Of a DNA stretch of 64,000 bases, positions 42,000-52,396 are shown piece by piece (the stretch's first letter is position 1; each line of letters begins with the position of its first letter). The notes under the pieces were generated by a model. That model was not told the DNA's origin and ran no database searches. It saw only the letters and a program-made list of their open reading frames with translations. Source of the DNA: Streptomyces sp. FIT100 (lineage in GTDB: Bacteria; Actinomycetota; Actinomycetes; Streptomycetales; Streptomycetaceae); the NCBI RefSeq assembly GCF_024584805.1, contig NZ_CP075715.1:6915526-6979525 (forward strand). The letters are read 5' to 3'. The translations under genes and the position numbers were made by a program.

Positions 42000-44594
42000 G
42001 TGACCTGGTACGGCGCGGCCAGGCCCGGCCCGTCACGCCACAGCGGGCCACAGCACAGGACGAGCGACAGCCCTGTCCGCACCCCGGACGAGCTCGGCCT
42101 TGCGCTCGCCGAGGCCGCGGTCGAGGCGACCGGCGCGGTCGGCGGCTACGCCGGCGGGGTGTACCTGCGCTCGGAGACACAAGGGCTGCTCCGGCTCGCC
42201 GTGCTCGTCGGGCTCCCCGGCGAGCTGATGCACCCGTGGTGGCGGATGCATGTGAACCGGCCCTTCCCCGTCGCCGAGGCATTCCGCTCCGGCCGGAGCA
42301 TCCACCTCGCCGACGCCGAGGAGGCCATGCGCCGCTTCCCGCAGCTCATGGCCGGACTGCCGTTCCCGTTCGGCTCGATGTACGCGCCGGTCACGGGCGG
42401 GCGGGAACGGTACGGAGTCCTCGCGGTGCTGCGCCCCGCGACCACCGGGCAGCCGGTCGGCGAGCCGGACCGCCGCAGGCTCGACCAGGTGGCCGAACGG
42501 CTCGGCACCGCACTCGCCGGCATCGACAGCGCCGGCACGCCCATCCGGTGGAGCGACGAGCCCATCGTCGCCCGCGCCCCCGACACCACCCGGCGCACCG
42601 CCCGCATCGGCCGCTTCGAATGGGATCTCGGCAGCGGCGCCCTGACCGCGGACGACGGCCTGTGCGACATCATCGGCGCCGACCCGGAACACTTCCCCCG
42701 CACTATCGAGGCGCTCGCGGCGGCCGTCGCACCCGAGGACGTCTACCAGCTCTGGGCGGTCGCCCACGAGGCCGGCCCCGACGGTACGCCCGTCAGCCGC
42801 AGACTGCGGCTGCGGCGCCCCGACGGGACCACGTGCCTGGTGGAGTTCACGGGCCGGACCGTCCACGCACCTCCCGGGGGCGCCGGTGAACGAGGCGCCG
42901 GTGAACGAGGCACCGGCCCCTTGGGCGGCAGCCGGCTGACCGGCCTGCTCGTGGAACTCGGCGCCGGGGCCGCCGGCGGCGAGGCGGGCGACCGGCTGCC
43001 CGAAGGGCTGTTCTCCCTCGACAGGGCCGGACGCATCGCCTACGTCAACCGCAGCGCCCGGAAACTCCTCGGCGGCACCGGCGACGAACTGGCCGGACGG
43101 GTCCTGTGGGAGGCCGTCCCCTGGCTCGACCGGCCCGCGTACGGGGACTACTACCGCGCGGCGCTGCTGTCGGACGAGCCCCTCCAGTTCCAGGCCCGCC
43201 GCTCGGAGGGCGACTGGGTGTCCGTCACCTTCTACCCGGGACACCACGGCGCGACCTGCCGGCTCTCCGCCCTGGAACGGCCCGCCTACGAGCCGGGGTC
43301 CATGAGCCGACCGGGCGCAGGCATCGGACAGTTCGCCTCCCCCGCCGACCGCGCCAGCGCCCTCTACCGCCCGGTCGCACTGGCCATCGCCCTGACCGAG
43401 GCCGTCACCGCGCGCCAGGTGTCCGCCGTCGTCACCGAGGAACTGCTGCCCGCCTTCGGCGGCCGCCAGCTGGCCATCTACATCCTCCACGAGCAGCATC
43501 TCTACCTCGCCTGGGAGACCGGCTTCCCGACCGGCTTCCTCGAACCCTTCGACGGAGTCGGACTCGACGCCCGGCTGCCCGGCGTCGAAACCCTCACCAC
43601 CGGCCGCCCGATCTTCTTCGAGTCCATGGAGCAGCTCGCCGGCGCCTACCCCGGCATCCCGCTCGACGCCTCCATCGGCGCCCGCGCCTTCCTCCCGCTC
43701 ATCGCCTCCGGCCGCCCGGTCGGCTCCTGCATCCTCGGCTTCGACCAGCCACGGGGCTTCGCCCCCGAGGAGCGCACCGTCCTCACCGCGCTCGCCGGAC
43801 TCATCGCCCAGGCCCTCGCGCGCGCCCAGCGCTACGACACCGAGGCGGCCCTCGCCCGCGGCCTCCAGGACGCCCTGCTGCCGAGGCGCCTGCCCGCGCT
43901 GGAGAACGTGGAGACCGTCGCCCGCTATCTGCCCGGCACCCAGGGCATGGACGTCGGCGGCGACTGGTACGACGTCATCGAGACCGGCAGCCGTATCGCC
44001 CTCGTGATCGGCGACGTCCAGGGCCACGGCGTCTCCGCCGCCGCCACTATGGGCCAACTGCGCAGCGCCGTAAGGGCATTCGCCCTCGCCGGACGGGAGC
44101 CCGACGAGGTGATCAAGGGCACCAACCGGCTGCTCATCGACCTCGACCCGGGCCAGTTCGCCACCTGCTGCTACGTCCGCCTCGACCCGGCGACCGGCGC
44201 CGCCCAGGCCGTACGCGCCGGGCATCCGCAGCCCCTGCTGCGCAGGCCGGACGGCACCACCGAGACGCTCGACCTGCCCGGCGGCGTCGTCCTGGGCGTC
44301 GACTCGGACGAGACGTACCCGGTCAGTGAGTTGACCGTCGAGCCGGGGGCCGTGCTCGCCCTGTTCACCGACGGGCTGATCGAACGGCCCGGCGCCGACA
44401 TGGACGAGGGCGTCGAGCGGCTGCGCACCACCCTGGCCCGGGCCGGAGGCACGACCATCGCCGACGCCGCCGACCGGCTCATCCGCGAGGCCCGGCAGGT
44501 CGTCGACCGCCCCGACGACATCGCCCTGCTGCTCACCGCGCACTGGAGCAGCACCGACACCGAGCGGACCCTGGGCGGCCCGCCCCGCGACTGA
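42000..44594 (+). CDS. SpoIIE-type serine phosphatase with GAF/PAS sensor domains
   Basis: This multi-domain signalling protein has 864 aa from GTG 42000. The order is: a GAF-like N-terminal domain (~20-165), a PAS-like segment (~190-290, IGRFEWDLGSGALTADDGLC), a second PAS (~335-420, GLFSLDRAGRIAYVNRSARK), a GAF domain (~440-610), then a PP2C-type SpoIIE phosphatase (~630-860). The phosphatase carries GMDVGGDWYDVIE, VIGDVQGHGVSAAATM and LFTDGLIERPGADMDEG, the metal-binding aspartates. Such proteins dephosphorylate anti-sigma-factor antagonists. No transmembrane helix is visible. The start is uncertain: no ribosome site is clear, and GTG 41964 is also in frame. A 766-base gene-poor stretch precedes it. 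Confidence 0.85.
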   Translation: MTWYGAARPGPSRHSGPQHRTSDSPVRTPDELGLALAEAAVEATGAVGGYAGGVYLRSETQGLLRLAVLVGLPGELMHPWWRMHVNRPFPVAEAFRSGRSIHLADAEEAMRRFPQLMAGLPFPFGSMYAPVTGGRERYGVLAVLRPATTGQPVGEPDRRRLDQVAERLGTALAGIDSAGTPIRWSDEPIVARAPDTTRRTARIGRFEWDLGSGALTADDGLCDIIGADPEHFPRTIEALAAAVAPEDVYQLWAVAHEAGPDGTPVSRRLRLRRPDGTTCLVEFTGRTVHAPPGGAGERGAGERGTGPLGGSRLTGLLVELGAGAAGGEAGDRLPEGLFSLDRAGRIAYVNRSARKLLGGTGDELAGRVLWEAVPWLDRPAYGDYYRAALLSDEPLQFQARRSEGDWVSVTFYPGHHGATCRLSALERPAYEPGSMSRPGAGIGQFASPADRASALYRPVALAIALTEAVTARQVSAVVTEELLPAFGGRQLAIYILHEQHLYLAWETGFPTGFLEPFDGVGLDARLPGVETLTTGRPIFFESMEQLAGAYPGIPLDASIGARAFLPLIASGRPVGSCILGFDQPRGFAPEERTVLTALAGLIAQALARAQRYDTEAALARGLQDALLPRRLPALENVETVARYLPGTQGMDVGGDWYDVIETGSRIALVIGDVQGHGVSAAATMGQLRSAVRAFALAGREPDEVIKGTNRLLIDLDPGQFATCCYVRLDPATGAAQAVRAGHPQPLLRRPDGTTETLDLPGGVVLGVDSDETYPVSELTVEPGAVLALFTDGLIERPGADMDEGVERLRTTLARAGGTTIADAADRLIREARQVVDRPDDIALLLTAHWSSTDTERTLGGPPRD

Positions 44595-44858
44595 GCGCAT
44601 GCGCGCGGCGCTGCGGCCCCGCCCCGGAGATCCCGGCGGGCCCGAGTAGCACCGCCGCGCGCCCGGCTCCGGCCCCGGTCCTGACCCCGCCCCTGGCCCC
44701 GTCAGCGGCCGGGGACGGGCTGTCTGAAGTACGCGGCCCGGCCGGCGGCACGGCCGACAGGCCCGGAACGCGGCCCCGTCGTGCGTCGGGCGACGGCCCG
44801 CCGTCAGCACCACGACCGGTCCAACGGCGCCGTGCCCCCAGGGCTTTGTCCTCGGGGT

Positions 44859-44895
44859 GGAAAAAGTCGTAGTGGATTCATGCTCAACTTCTTCC
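44859..44895. promoter_or_regulatory. Predicted ROK-regulator operator upstream of the ROK gene
   Basis: GGAAAAAGT (44859-44867) and ACTTCTTCC (44887-44895) form a 9-bp inverted repeat with one mismatch in an AT-rich island of the 408-base gap. The right half-site AACTTCTTCC resembles the one at 52518-52530. Both sites are followed by GCAAG-GCT-like sequence and a CTAC(G/C)(G)T box. Confidence 0.45.
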
Positions 44896-44960
44896 CCCTC
44901 CGGGCAAGCGCTGCTACGTTCCCCTCGAAAGCCAGACGGAGCAGGCCGGCCGGCAACGGC

Positions 44961-44990
44961 CGGGGGATCCCCGTGCCGAAGGCCAGGGGA
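44961..44990. repeat. REP-like palindrome in the ROK leader
   Basis: CGGGGGATCCCCG followed by a GCCGAAGGC core resembles the repeat at 32250-32280. It ends about 12 bases before the ROK start codon, next to its ribosome site. The rest of 44595-44850 has no feature that I can see. Confidence 0.55.
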
Positions 44991-45002
44991 GGGGAGGGGT
45001 GC

Positions 45003-46193
45003 GTGAGACGTATGACGGCTCGACCCGCCAACGCGCATCAGGCGCGGCTGCTGCGGCTGCTCCGCGACGGCGGGCCCAACTCCAGGGCCCAGCTGGGGGA
45101 TCAGGTCGATCTCTCGCGCTCCAAGCTCGCCGTCGAGGTCGACCGGCTGCTGGAGACCGGACTCGTCGTCGCCGACGGCCTCGCCGCATCCCGCGGTGGC
45201 CGGCGCTCGCACAACATCCGGCTCGCCCCCGGCCTCCGCTTCCTCGGCGTCGACATCGGCGCCACCTCCGTCGACGTAGCCGTCACCAATGCCGAACTGG
45301 AAGTGCTCGGCCACCTCAACCACCCGATGGACGTCCGCGAAGGGCCGGTCGCCGTCTTCGAGCAGGTCCTCGCGATGGCCGCCAAACTCAAGGCGTCCGG
45401 ACTCGCCGAGGGCTTCGACGGCGCGGGCATCGGCGTGCCGGGGCCCGTGCGCTTCCCCGAGGGCATCCCCGTCGCACCGCCGATCATGCCCGGCTGGGAC
45501 GGCTTCCCCGTCCGCGAGGCGCTCAGCCAGGAACTGGGCTGCCCCGTCATGGTCGACAACGACGTGAACCTGATGGCGATGGGGGAGCAGCACGCCGGAG
45601 TCGCCCGCTCCGTCGGCGACTTCCTCTGCGTCAAGATCGGCACGGGCATCGGCTGCGGCATCGTCGTCGGCGGGGAGGTCTACCGCGGCACGACCGGCAG
45701 CGCCGGCGACATCGGCCACATCCAGGTCGAGGCCGACGGACGCGCCTGCGCCTGCGGCAACAAGGGCTGCCTGGAGGCCCACTTCAGCGGCGCCGCGCTC
45801 GCCCGCGACGCCGAGGAGGCGGCCCGCACGGGACAGTCGCCCGAGCTCGCCGACCGGCTGGAGACGGCGGGGAAGCTCACCGCCGTCGACGTCGCGGCCG
45901 CCGCGGCGGCCGGGGACGCCACGTCCCTGGAGCTCATCCGCGAGGGCGGCAACCGTGTCGGCCAGGTCATCGCCGGACTCGTCAGCTTCTTCAACCCCGG
46001 CCTCGTCGTGATCGGCGGCGGCGTCACCGGACTCGGCCACACCCTGCTCGCCAGCGTCCGCACCCAGGTCTACCGGCAGTCACTGCCGCTGGCCACCGGC
46101 AACCTCCCGATCGTGCTGGGCGAACTGGGCCCCACCGCCGGAGTGATCGGCGCGGCCCGCCTCATCAGCGACCACCTGTTCTCACCCGCGTAA
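45003..46193 (+). CDS. ROK-family transcriptional repressor
   Basis: The protein has 396 aa. The N-terminal winged helix-turn-helix includes NAHQARLLRLLRDGGPNSRAQL and DLSRSKLAVEVDRLLETG. The ROK domain shows the ATP-binding DIGATSVDVAV, the ROK signature IGTGIGCGIVVGGEVYRG and the zinc motif CACGNKGCLEAHFSG. It presumably binds a sugar or sugar phosphate and represses the downstream ABC/oxidoreductase genes. GTG 45003 is chosen because GAGGGG lies about five bases upstream; ATG 45012 is an alternative. It is first in a co-directional block that reaches the window's end. Confidence 0.9.
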   Translation: MRRMTARPANAHQARLLRLLRDGGPNSRAQLGDQVDLSRSKLAVEVDRLLETGLVVADGLAASRGGRRSHNIRLAPGLRFLGVDIGATSVDVAVTNAELEVLGHLNHPMDVREGPVAVFEQVLAMAAKLKASGLAEGFDGAGIGVPGPVRFPEGIPVAPPIMPGWDGFPVREALSQELGCPVMVDNDVNLMAMGEQHAGVARSVGDFLCVKIGTGIGCGIVVGGEVYRGTTGSAGDIGHIQVEADGRACACGNKGCLEAHFSGAALARDAEEAARTGQSPELADRLETAGKLTAVDVAAAAAAGDATSLELIREGGNRVGQVIAGLVSFFNPGLVVIGGGVTGLGHTLLASVRTQVYRQSLPLATGNLPIVLGELGPTAGVIGAARLISDHLFSPA

Positions 46194-46256
46194 CGGGTCA
46201 CGGGCAGCCGCTCCCCGGGAGGGGAACGGGCGGGCACGCCCTGCCACCGGCCCGAA

Positions 46257-46344
46257 CCCGGCAGCACCACCGGCACCACGGCACCAGCGGTACCACGGCA
46301 CCACCCGCCCGAAGCCCGGCAGCACCACCGGCACCACGGCACCA
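46257..46344. repeat. Direct repeat in the ROK-ABC gap
   Basis: A 30-base unit beginning CCCGGCAGCACCACCGGCAC occurs at 46257-46286 and 46315-46344, within CACCGGCACCACGGCACC low-complexity sequence like the 4.3-5.1 kb array. The 197-base gap 46194-46390 shows no other feature. Confidence 0.75.
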
Positions 46345-46390
46345 CCCGAAACGGCACGCGCAGCACCCGCACCCGCCGAGGGGACCCGTC

Positions 46391-47920
46391 ATGGCACCAG
46401 CACCACCACCCGCACCGCCGCTCCTCACCATGTCCGGCATCACCAAGTCCTTCCCCGGTGTCCGTGCCCTCGACGGCGTCGACCTGGACGTCCAGGCCGG
46501 CGAGGTCCACTGCCTCCTCGGCCAGAACGGCGCCGGAAAGTCCACCCTCATCAAGGTGCTCGCCGGCGCCCACCAGCCCGACGACGGCGAGATCACCTGG
46601 CGCGGCGAGCCCGTCTCGCTCAGGTCCCCCATCGCCGCCATGCGCCTGGGCATCGCCACCATCTACCAGGAACTCGACCTGGTCGAGGGCCTGTCCGTCG
46701 CCGAGAACGTCTTCCTCGGCCATGAACCCACCACCGCCGGGTTCGTCGTACGCGGCCGCGAGGCCCGCCGGGAGGCCGGCGCCCTGCTGCGCCGCCTCGG
46801 CCACCCCGAGATCGACCCGGCCCGCCAGGTCGGCGAACTCTCCGCCGCCCAGCAGCAGATCGTCTCGATGGCCCGCGCGCTCTCCCACGACGTGCGCCTC
46901 ATCGTGATGGACGAGCCCTCCGCCGCCCTCGACCCCGACGAGACCGACAACCTCTTCCGCATCGTCGCCCAGCTCACCGCCGACGGAGTCGCCGTCGTCT
47001 ACATCTCCCACCGCCTGGAGGAGATCCGGCGCATCGGCGACCGCGTCACCGTCCTCAAGGACGGCCGGGCCGTCGCGGGCGGGCTGCCCGCGGAGTCCAC
47101 GCCCACCCGTGACATCGTTGCCCTGATGACCGGCCGCAACGTCGAGTACGTCTTCCCCGGCCGGCCCGCCACCGCCCCCGACGGCGCCCCCGTGCTGCGC
47201 GTCGAAGGACTGGCCCGCGACGGCGAGTTCGCCCCCGTCGATCTCGAACTGCGCCCCGGCGAGATCGTCGGACTCGCCGGACTGGTCGGCTCCGGACGCT
47301 CCGAGATCCTGGAGACCATCTACGGGGCAAGGAAGCCCACCGCCGGCCGGGTCACCGTCGACGGACGCCCCCTCAAACCCGGCAGCGTCCGCTCCGCCGT
47401 CCGCGCCGGACTCGGCCTCGCCCCCGAGGAACGCAAGGCCCAGGGCCTGCTGATGCTGGAGTCCGTCACCCGCAATGTGTCGGTCTCCTCGCTCTCCCGC
47501 TTCTCGCGCGGCGGCTGGCTCGACCGCGGCGAGGAGCGCAGGGCCGCACAGCGCTCCACCCGGGAGCTGTCCCTGCGCCCCGACAACCCCGACGCCCGGA
47601 TCCGCACCCTGTCCGGCGGCAACCAGCAAAAGGCCGTACTCGCCCGCTGGCTGCTCCGCGGCTGCCGGGTCCTGCTGCTCGACGAGCCCACCCGCGGCGT
47701 CGACGTCGGCGCCCGCGCCGAGCTCTACGCGGTGATCCGGCGGCTCGCCGACGACGGACTCGCCGTCCTGCTCGTCTCCAGCGAGGTCCCCGAAGTGCTG
47801 GGCCTCGCCGACCGGGTGCTCGTCCTGCGCGAAGGCCGCGTCGTCCACACGGCGCCCGCGGCCCAGCTGGACGAGCACCGCGTACTCGACCTCGTCATGG
47901 AAGGGAGCCCGAGCTCATGA
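46391..47920 (+). CDS. Sugar ABC transporter ATPase (RbsA/MglA-type, two ATPase domains)
   Basis: This 509-residue protein has two fused ATPase domains, as in ribose/galactose/inositol importers. Domain 1 has LGQNGAGKSTLIKVLAG, the signature LSAAQQQIVSMARAL, VIVMDEPSAALDP-type Walker B (LIVMDEPSAAL) and YISHRLEEI. Domain 2 has a degenerate Walker A, LVGSGRSEILETIYG, with LSGGNQQKAVLARWL and LLLDEPTRGVDVGA. A short alanine/proline N-terminus precedes. ATG 46391 follows GAGGGG. The permease gene overlaps its stop by four bases. Confidence 0.95.
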   Translation: MAPAPPPAPPLLTMSGITKSFPGVRALDGVDLDVQAGEVHCLLGQNGAGKSTLIKVLAGAHQPDDGEITWRGEPVSLRSPIAAMRLGIATIYQELDLVEGLSVAENVFLGHEPTTAGFVVRGREARREAGALLRRLGHPEIDPARQVGELSAAQQQIVSMARALSHDVRLIVMDEPSAALDPDETDNLFRIVAQLTADGVAVVYISHRLEEIRRIGDRVTVLKDGRAVAGGLPAESTPTRDIVALMTGRNVEYVFPGRPATAPDGAPVLRVEGLARDGEFAPVDLELRPGEIVGLAGLVGSGRSEILETIYGARKPTAGRVTVDGRPLKPGSVRSAVRAGLGLAPEERKAQGLLMLESVTRNVSVSSLSRFSRGGWLDRGEERRAAQRSTRELSLRPDNPDARIRTLSGGNQQKAVLARWLLRGCRVLLLDEPTRGVDVGARAELYAVIRRLADDGLAVLLVSSEVPEVLGLADRVLVLREGRVVHTAPAAQLDEHRVLDLVMEGSPSS

Positions 47921-48951
47921 CGCAGCCCGCCTCCGAGGCCCCGCAGGCACCGCCGCCGCCCGTGGCCAAGCCCACCGCCGACCGGGGCGGCCGGCGTCCG
48001 GCGGTCGGACTGCGCGCCGATGTGCGCAATCTGTCCCTGCTCGGCGTCCTGGCCGTCCTGATCGCCGTCGGCGGCATCACCAAGCCCGACACCTTCCTGG
48101 ACACCTCCAACCTCCAGCTGGTGCTCACCCAGGCGTCCGTCATCGGTGTCGTCACCGTCGGCATGACCTTCGTCATCACCAGCGGCGGCATCGACCTGTC
48201 CGTCGGCGCGATCGTCGCCCTCGCCTCCGTATGGGCGACGACCGTCGCCACCCAGGAGTACGGCTTCGCCGGCATCCTCTTCACCGCGGTCATCGTCGGT
48301 CTGGGCTGCGGACTGGTCAACGGACTGCTCATCGCCTACGGCGGCATGGTGCCGTTCATCGCGACCCTCGCCATGCTCGCATCGGCCCGCGGACTCGCCC
48401 TGCAGATCACCGACGGCAGGACCCAGATCGTCACCGTGACGTCGGTGCTCGACCTCGGCGTGCCCGACTCCTACATCCTCGGCGTCCCGCCGCTGGTCCT
48501 GGTCTTCGCCGCGGTCACGATCGTCGGCTGGCTGGTCCTGAACCGCACGACGTTCGGCCGCCGCACCGTCGCCGTCGGCGGCAACGCCGAAGCCGCCCGC
48601 CTCGCCGGCATCGACGTACGCCGCCAGCGGCTCTACCTCTACCTGCTCTCCGGGCTGTGCTGCGGAATCGCCGCATTCCTGCTGATCATCCTGTCCGGCT
48701 CCGGCCAGAACACCAACGGCAACCTCTACGAACTCGACGCCATCGCCGCGGCGATCATCGGCGGCACCCTGCTCAGCGGCGGCCGCGGCACCATCGTCGG
48801 CTCCGTGCTCGGCGTCCTCGTCTTCACCACCATCACCAACATCTTCGCCCTCAACAATCTGGAGAGCGCCGTCCAGCAGATCGCCAAGGGAGCGATCATC
48901 GTGGCCGCCGTCCTGGTCCAGCGCAGCACCCTGCGCAACGGCGAGACGTGA
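47917..48951 (+). CDS. Sugar ABC transporter permease (RbsC-type)
   Basis: This is a 344-residue membrane permease of the BPD_transp_2 family used by ribose, xylose and inositol importers. An N-terminal proline-rich cytosolic stretch is followed by eight to ten hydrophobic helices. Conserved stretches are MTFVITSGGIDLSVGAIVAL and the ATPase-contact loop NRTTFGRRTVAVGGNAEAARL, then SGIDV-like AGIDVRRQRLYLY. ATG 47917 overlaps the ATPase stop (ATGA), so the proteins are made together. Confidence 0.95.
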   Translation: MTQPASEAPQAPPPPVAKPTADRGGRRPAVGLRADVRNLSLLGVLAVLIAVGGITKPDTFLDTSNLQLVLTQASVIGVVTVGMTFVITSGGIDLSVGAIVALASVWATTVATQEYGFAGILFTAVIVGLGCGLVNGLLIAYGGMVPFIATLAMLASARGLALQITDGRTQIVTVTSVLDLGVPDSYILGVPPLVLVFAAVTIVGWLVLNRTTFGRRTVAVGGNAEAARLAGIDVRRQRLYLYLLSGLCCGIAAFLLIILSGSGQNTNGNLYELDAIAAAIIGGTLLSGGRGTIVGSVLGVLVFTTITNIFALNNLESAVQQIAKGAIIVAAVLVQRSTLRNGET

Positions 48952-49066
48952 CAGCCGGGCCCGCCCGCCTGTCCCGCACCTCACGCCTCGCCACCGTCCA
49001 CCCCCCTCACCCCCGCACCCGCCCCGCACGCCCGATCGCACCCTGTCCCGAAAGGGGTCTGTCGCC

Positions 49067-50122
49067 ATGCCAGAAATCACGGGCACCAGCCGCAGAGGAC
49101 TGCTCTTCGGCACCGCCGCCGTCTCCGCCGGCGCCCTGCTCACCGCCTGCACCAGCAACGAGCCCAGTAAGTCCGATAAGGCGGCCACGGCCACGAACAA
49201 CGCGCCGGCCGCCGACGACGCCCCCGGCAAGGCCGTCACCATCGGTTTCGCCGGACCCCAGGCCGACCACGGCTGGCTGAACGCCATCAACCAGAACGCC
49301 AAGGACCGGGCGGCCAAGTACTCCGACGTGACCCTGGAGATCACCGAGGGCTCCAACGACACCGCCGCCCAGATCGGCCAGATCCAGACCCTCATCAACA
49401 AGAAGGTCGACGTCCTGGTGATCCTGCCGGCCGACGGCAAGGCCCTGACCCAGGTCGGCCTCCAGGCCATGAAGGCCGGCATCCCCGTCATCAACCTGGA
49501 CCGGATCTTCGCCTCCCCGCAGGCGTACCGCTGCTGGATCGGCGGCGACAACTACGGCATGGGCCTCAACGCCGGCCGCTACATCGGCGAACAGCTCAAG
49601 GACAAGCCGAACGCCAAGGTCATCGAGCTCGCCGGGCTCGACAACCTGGAGCTCACCAAGCAGCGCAGCCAGGGCTTCGACGACGCCCTCAAGAACTACC
49701 CCAACATCACCAAGGTGGCACGCCAGGCCGCCGAATTCACCGTCGAGTCCGGCCAGGCCAAGATGGCCCAGCTGCTCCAGGCGCAGAAGCAGTTCGACGC
49801 GCTGTGGAACCACGACGACGACCAGGGCGTGGGCGCCCTGCGCGCCATCCAGCAGGCCGGCCGCGACGACTTCCTCATGGTCGGCGGCGCCGGCGCCAAG
49901 TCCGCGATGGACGCCATCAAGGCCGACAACAGCGTGCTCAAGGCGACCGTCCTCTACCCGCCGACCATGGCCGCGTCCGCCATCGACCTGGCGCGGGCGC
50001 TCGGCCAGGGCAAGGGCATCGGCGGTCTCGCGGAGCTGGAGATCCCCGCCTCGATCACGCTCTACTCGGCCGTCGTCACCAAGGACAACGTCGCCGAGTA
50101 CGAGCCCACGGGCTTCAGCTGA
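49067..50122 (+). CDS. Sugar ABC transporter substrate-binding lipoprotein
   Basis: The protein has 351 aa. The signal SRRGLLFGTAAVSAGALLTAC combines a twin-arginine-like start with a lipobox (LTAC), suggesting Tat export and lipid anchoring. The mature part is a Peripla_BP_4 (ribose-binding-like) fold with IGFAGPQADHGWLNAINQNAK and VLVILPADGKALTQVGLQAMKAG, then GDNYGMGLNAGRYIG. It should bind a sugar or cyclitol for the adjacent permease/ATPase. ATG 49067 lies 115 bases after the permease stop, with AAAGGGG upstream. Confidence 0.93.
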   Translation: MPEITGTSRRGLLFGTAAVSAGALLTACTSNEPSKSDKAATATNNAPAADDAPGKAVTIGFAGPQADHGWLNAINQNAKDRAAKYSDVTLEITEGSNDTAAQIGQIQTLINKKVDVLVILPADGKALTQVGLQAMKAGIPVINLDRIFASPQAYRCWIGGDNYGMGLNAGRYIGEQLKDKPNAKVIELAGLDNLELTKQRSQGFDDALKNYPNITKVARQAAEFTVESGQAKMAQLLQAQKQFDALWNHDDDQGVGALRAIQQAGRDDFLMVGGAGAKSAMDAIKADNSVLKATVLYPPTMAASAIDLARALGQGKGIGGLAELEIPASITLYSAVVTKDNVAEYEPTGFS

Positions 50123-50168
50123 CCGTCCCGGCCCGCCGCCACCGAGCAATCGACGAGGAGGAACCCGC

Positions 50169-51365
50169 ATGGAACAGAGGGACAGTGAGGCCGCGCCGCC
50201 GACGCTCGGCATCGGCATGGTCGGATACGCGTTCATGGGCGCCGCCCACTCCCAGGGGTGGCGCACCGTGGGCCGCGTCTTCGACCTGCCGCTGAGGCCG
50301 GTCCTCGCCGCGATCGGCGGCCGTGACGCGACCGCGGTCAGGGCCGCGGCGGACCGGCACGGCTGGGCGGCTGCGGAGACGGACTGGCGAGCCCTCGTGA
50401 CCCGGGACGACGTCCAGCTGGTCGACGTCTGCACCCCCGGTGACAGCCATGCGGAGATCGCCATCGCGGCGCTGGAGGCGGGCAAACACGTCCTGTGCGA
50501 GAAACCGCTGGCCAACTCGGTCGCCGAGGCCGAGGCCATGGCCTCGGCGGCCGAGCGGGCCGCGGCGCGCGGCCAGGTGGCGATGGTCGGCTTCAACTAC
50601 CGGCGGGTGCCCGCGATCGCGTACGCCCGCCGGCTCATCGACGGCGGCCGGCTCGGTGCGCTGCGCCACGTACGGGTCACCTACCTCCAGGACTGGCTCG
50701 TCGACCCCGACTTCCCGCTGACCTGGCGGCTGGAGCGCGAACACGCCGGCTCGGGAGCCCTCGGCGACCTGGGCGCCCACGCCGTCGACCTCGCCCAGTA
50801 CCTGGCGGGGGAGCCGCTCGTCGGCGTCTCCGCGCTCACCGAGACCTTCGTGCGGGAGCGGCCGCTGCTCGCCGGGGCGTCGAGCGGTCTGTCGGCATCC
50901 GGCGGCGCCGCGCGCGGAGCGGTCACCGTCGACGACGCCGCCCTGTTCACCGGGCGGCTCGCCTCCGGCGCCCTCGCCTCCTTCGAGGCCACCCGGATGG
51001 CGTCGGGCCGCAAGAACGCCCTGCGGCTGGAGATCAACGGTGAACTCGGCTCGCTCGCCTTCGATCTGGAACGGCTCAACGAGCTGTCCTTCCACGACAA
51101 CACCGAGCCCGCCGCGTCGGCCGGCTTCCGGCGGATCCTGGTCACCGAGGCCGACCACCCGTACCTCGCGGCGTGGTGGCCGCCCGGCCACGCCCTCGGC
51201 TACGAGCACACCTTCACCCACCAGGCACACGACCTGGTGCACGCCATCGCCGAAGGGACCGCGCCCGCACCGTCCTTCGCCGACGGCCTCCAGGTGCAGC
51301 GCGTCCTCGCAGCGGTGGAGGAGAGCGCCGAGAAGAACGCCGTCTACACACCCATCCCCCTGTGA
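50169..51365 (+). CDS. Gfo/Idh/MocA-family NAD(P)-dependent oxidoreductase
   Basis: The 398 aa open with a Rossmann motif, [18 protein letters not shown], and contain the family EKP motif ([20 protein letters not shown]) with the catalytic-type lysine. The C-terminal alpha/beta domain includes [20 protein letters not shown] with the conserved Asp/His pair. The family oxidises sugars, inositols or glycosides, often at C3. Its position after a sugar ABC importer and before a TIM-barrel isomerase matches known 3-keto-sugar or inositol pathways. AGGAGG lies about eight bases before ATG 50169. Confidence 0.93.
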   Translation: MEQRDSEAAPPTLGIGMVGYAFMGAAHSQGWRTVGRVFDLPLRPVLAAIGGRDATAVRAAADRHGWAAAETDWRALVTRDDVQLVDVCTPGDSHAEIAIAALEAGKHVLCEKPLANSVAEAEAMASAAERAAARGQVAMVGFNYRRVPAIAYARRLIDGGRLGALRHVRVTYLQDWLVDPDFPLTWRLEREHAGSGALGDLGAHAVDLAQYLAGEPLVGVSALTETFVRERPLLAGASSGLSASGGAARGAVTVDDAALFTGRLASGALASFEATRMASGRKNALRLEINGELGSLAFDLERLNELSFHDNTEPAASAGFRRILVTEADHPYLAAWWPPGHALGYEHTFTHQAHDLVHAIAEGTAPAPSFADGLQVQRVLAAVEESAEKNAVYTPIPL

Positions 51366-51391
51366 CACAGCCGTCCGAGGAGGTCCTCGCC

Positions 51392-52396
51392 GTGCCACGT
51401 CCCTTCACCCTCTTCACCGGCCAGTGGGCCGATCTTCCCCTGGAGGAGGTCTGCCGGCTCGCCCGCGACTTCGGCTACGACGGACTCGAACTCGCCTGCT
51501 GGGGCGACCACTTCGAGGTCGACAAGGCCCTCTCCGACCCCTCCTACCTGGACGGGCGGCGGGCGCTGCTCGACAAGTACGGGCTCCAGTGCTGGGCGGT
51601 CTCCAACCATCTCGTCGGGCAGGCCGTCTGCGACCACCCGATCGACGAGCGGCACAAGGCGATCCTGCCCGCCCGGATCTGGGGCGACGGCGAGCCCGAG
51701 GGCGTACGGCAGCGGGCGGCACGCGAACTCGCCGACACCGCACGCGCCGCCGCCGCCTTCGGCGTCCGTACCGTCATCGGCTTCACCGGTTCCTCGATCT
51801 GGCATCTGGTCGCCATGTTCCCGCCGGTGCCCGAGCACATGATCGAGCGCGGGTACGAGGACTTCGCCGAACGCTGGAACCCGATCCTCGACGTCTTCGA
51901 CGCCGAAGGCGTCCGCTTCGCCCACGAGGTCCACCCCAGCGAGATCGCCTACGACTACTGGACCACGCACCGCGCCCTGGAGGCCGTCGGCCACCGCCCC
52001 GCCTTCGGGCTGAACTTCGACCCCAGCCACTTCGTCTGGCAGGACCTCGACCCGGTCGGCTTCCTGTGGGACTTCAAGGACCGTATCTACCACGTCGACT
52101 GCAAGGAGGCGCGGCGCCGCCTCGACGGCCGCAACGGCCGGCTCGGCTCGCACCTGCCCTGGGGCGACCCGCGGCGCGGCTGGGACTTCGTCTCCGCCGG
52201 GCACGGCGACGTGCCCTGGGAGGACGTCTTCCGGATGCTCCGTTCCATCGGCTACGACGGCCCGATCTCCGTGGAATGGGAGGACGCGGGCATGGACCGC
52301 CTCGCCGGCGCCCCCGAAGCGCTCGCCACCCTCAAGCGCTACGACTTCGACCCGCCGTCGGCCTCGTTCGACGCGGCCTTCGGAGGCAACGACTAG
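51392..52396 (+). CDS. Sugar phosphate isomerase/epimerase (AP endonuclease 2-type TIM barrel)
   Basis: This TIM-barrel protein (334 aa) of the xylose isomerase-like/IolE superfamily has conserved metal-binding residues in [38 protein letters not shown] and the closing [10 protein letters not shown]. Members isomerise, epimerise or dehydrate sugar and inositol derivatives. The 3-keto-glycoside pathway uses a close family for bond cleavage. GTG 51392 is preferred because GGAGGT is seven bases upstream; GTG 51362 would overlap the previous stop but lacks a ribosome site. It belongs to the importer/oxidoreductase operon. Confidence 0.92.
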   Translation: MPRPFTLFTGQWADLPLEEVCRLARDFGYDGLELACWGDHFEVDKALSDPSYLDGRRALLDKYGLQCWAVSNHLVGQAVCDHPIDERHKAILPARIWGDGEPEGVRQRAARELADTARAAAAFGVRTVIGFTGSSIWHLVAMFPPVPEHMIERGYEDFAERWNPILDVFDAEGVRFAHEVHPSEIAYDYWTTHRALEAVGHRPAFGLNFDPSHFVWQDLDPVGFLWDFKDRIYHVDCKEARRRLDGRNGRLGSHLPWGDPRRGWDFVSAGHGDVPWEDVFRMLRSIGYDGPISVEWEDAGMDRLAGAPEALATLKRYDFDPPSASFDAAFGGND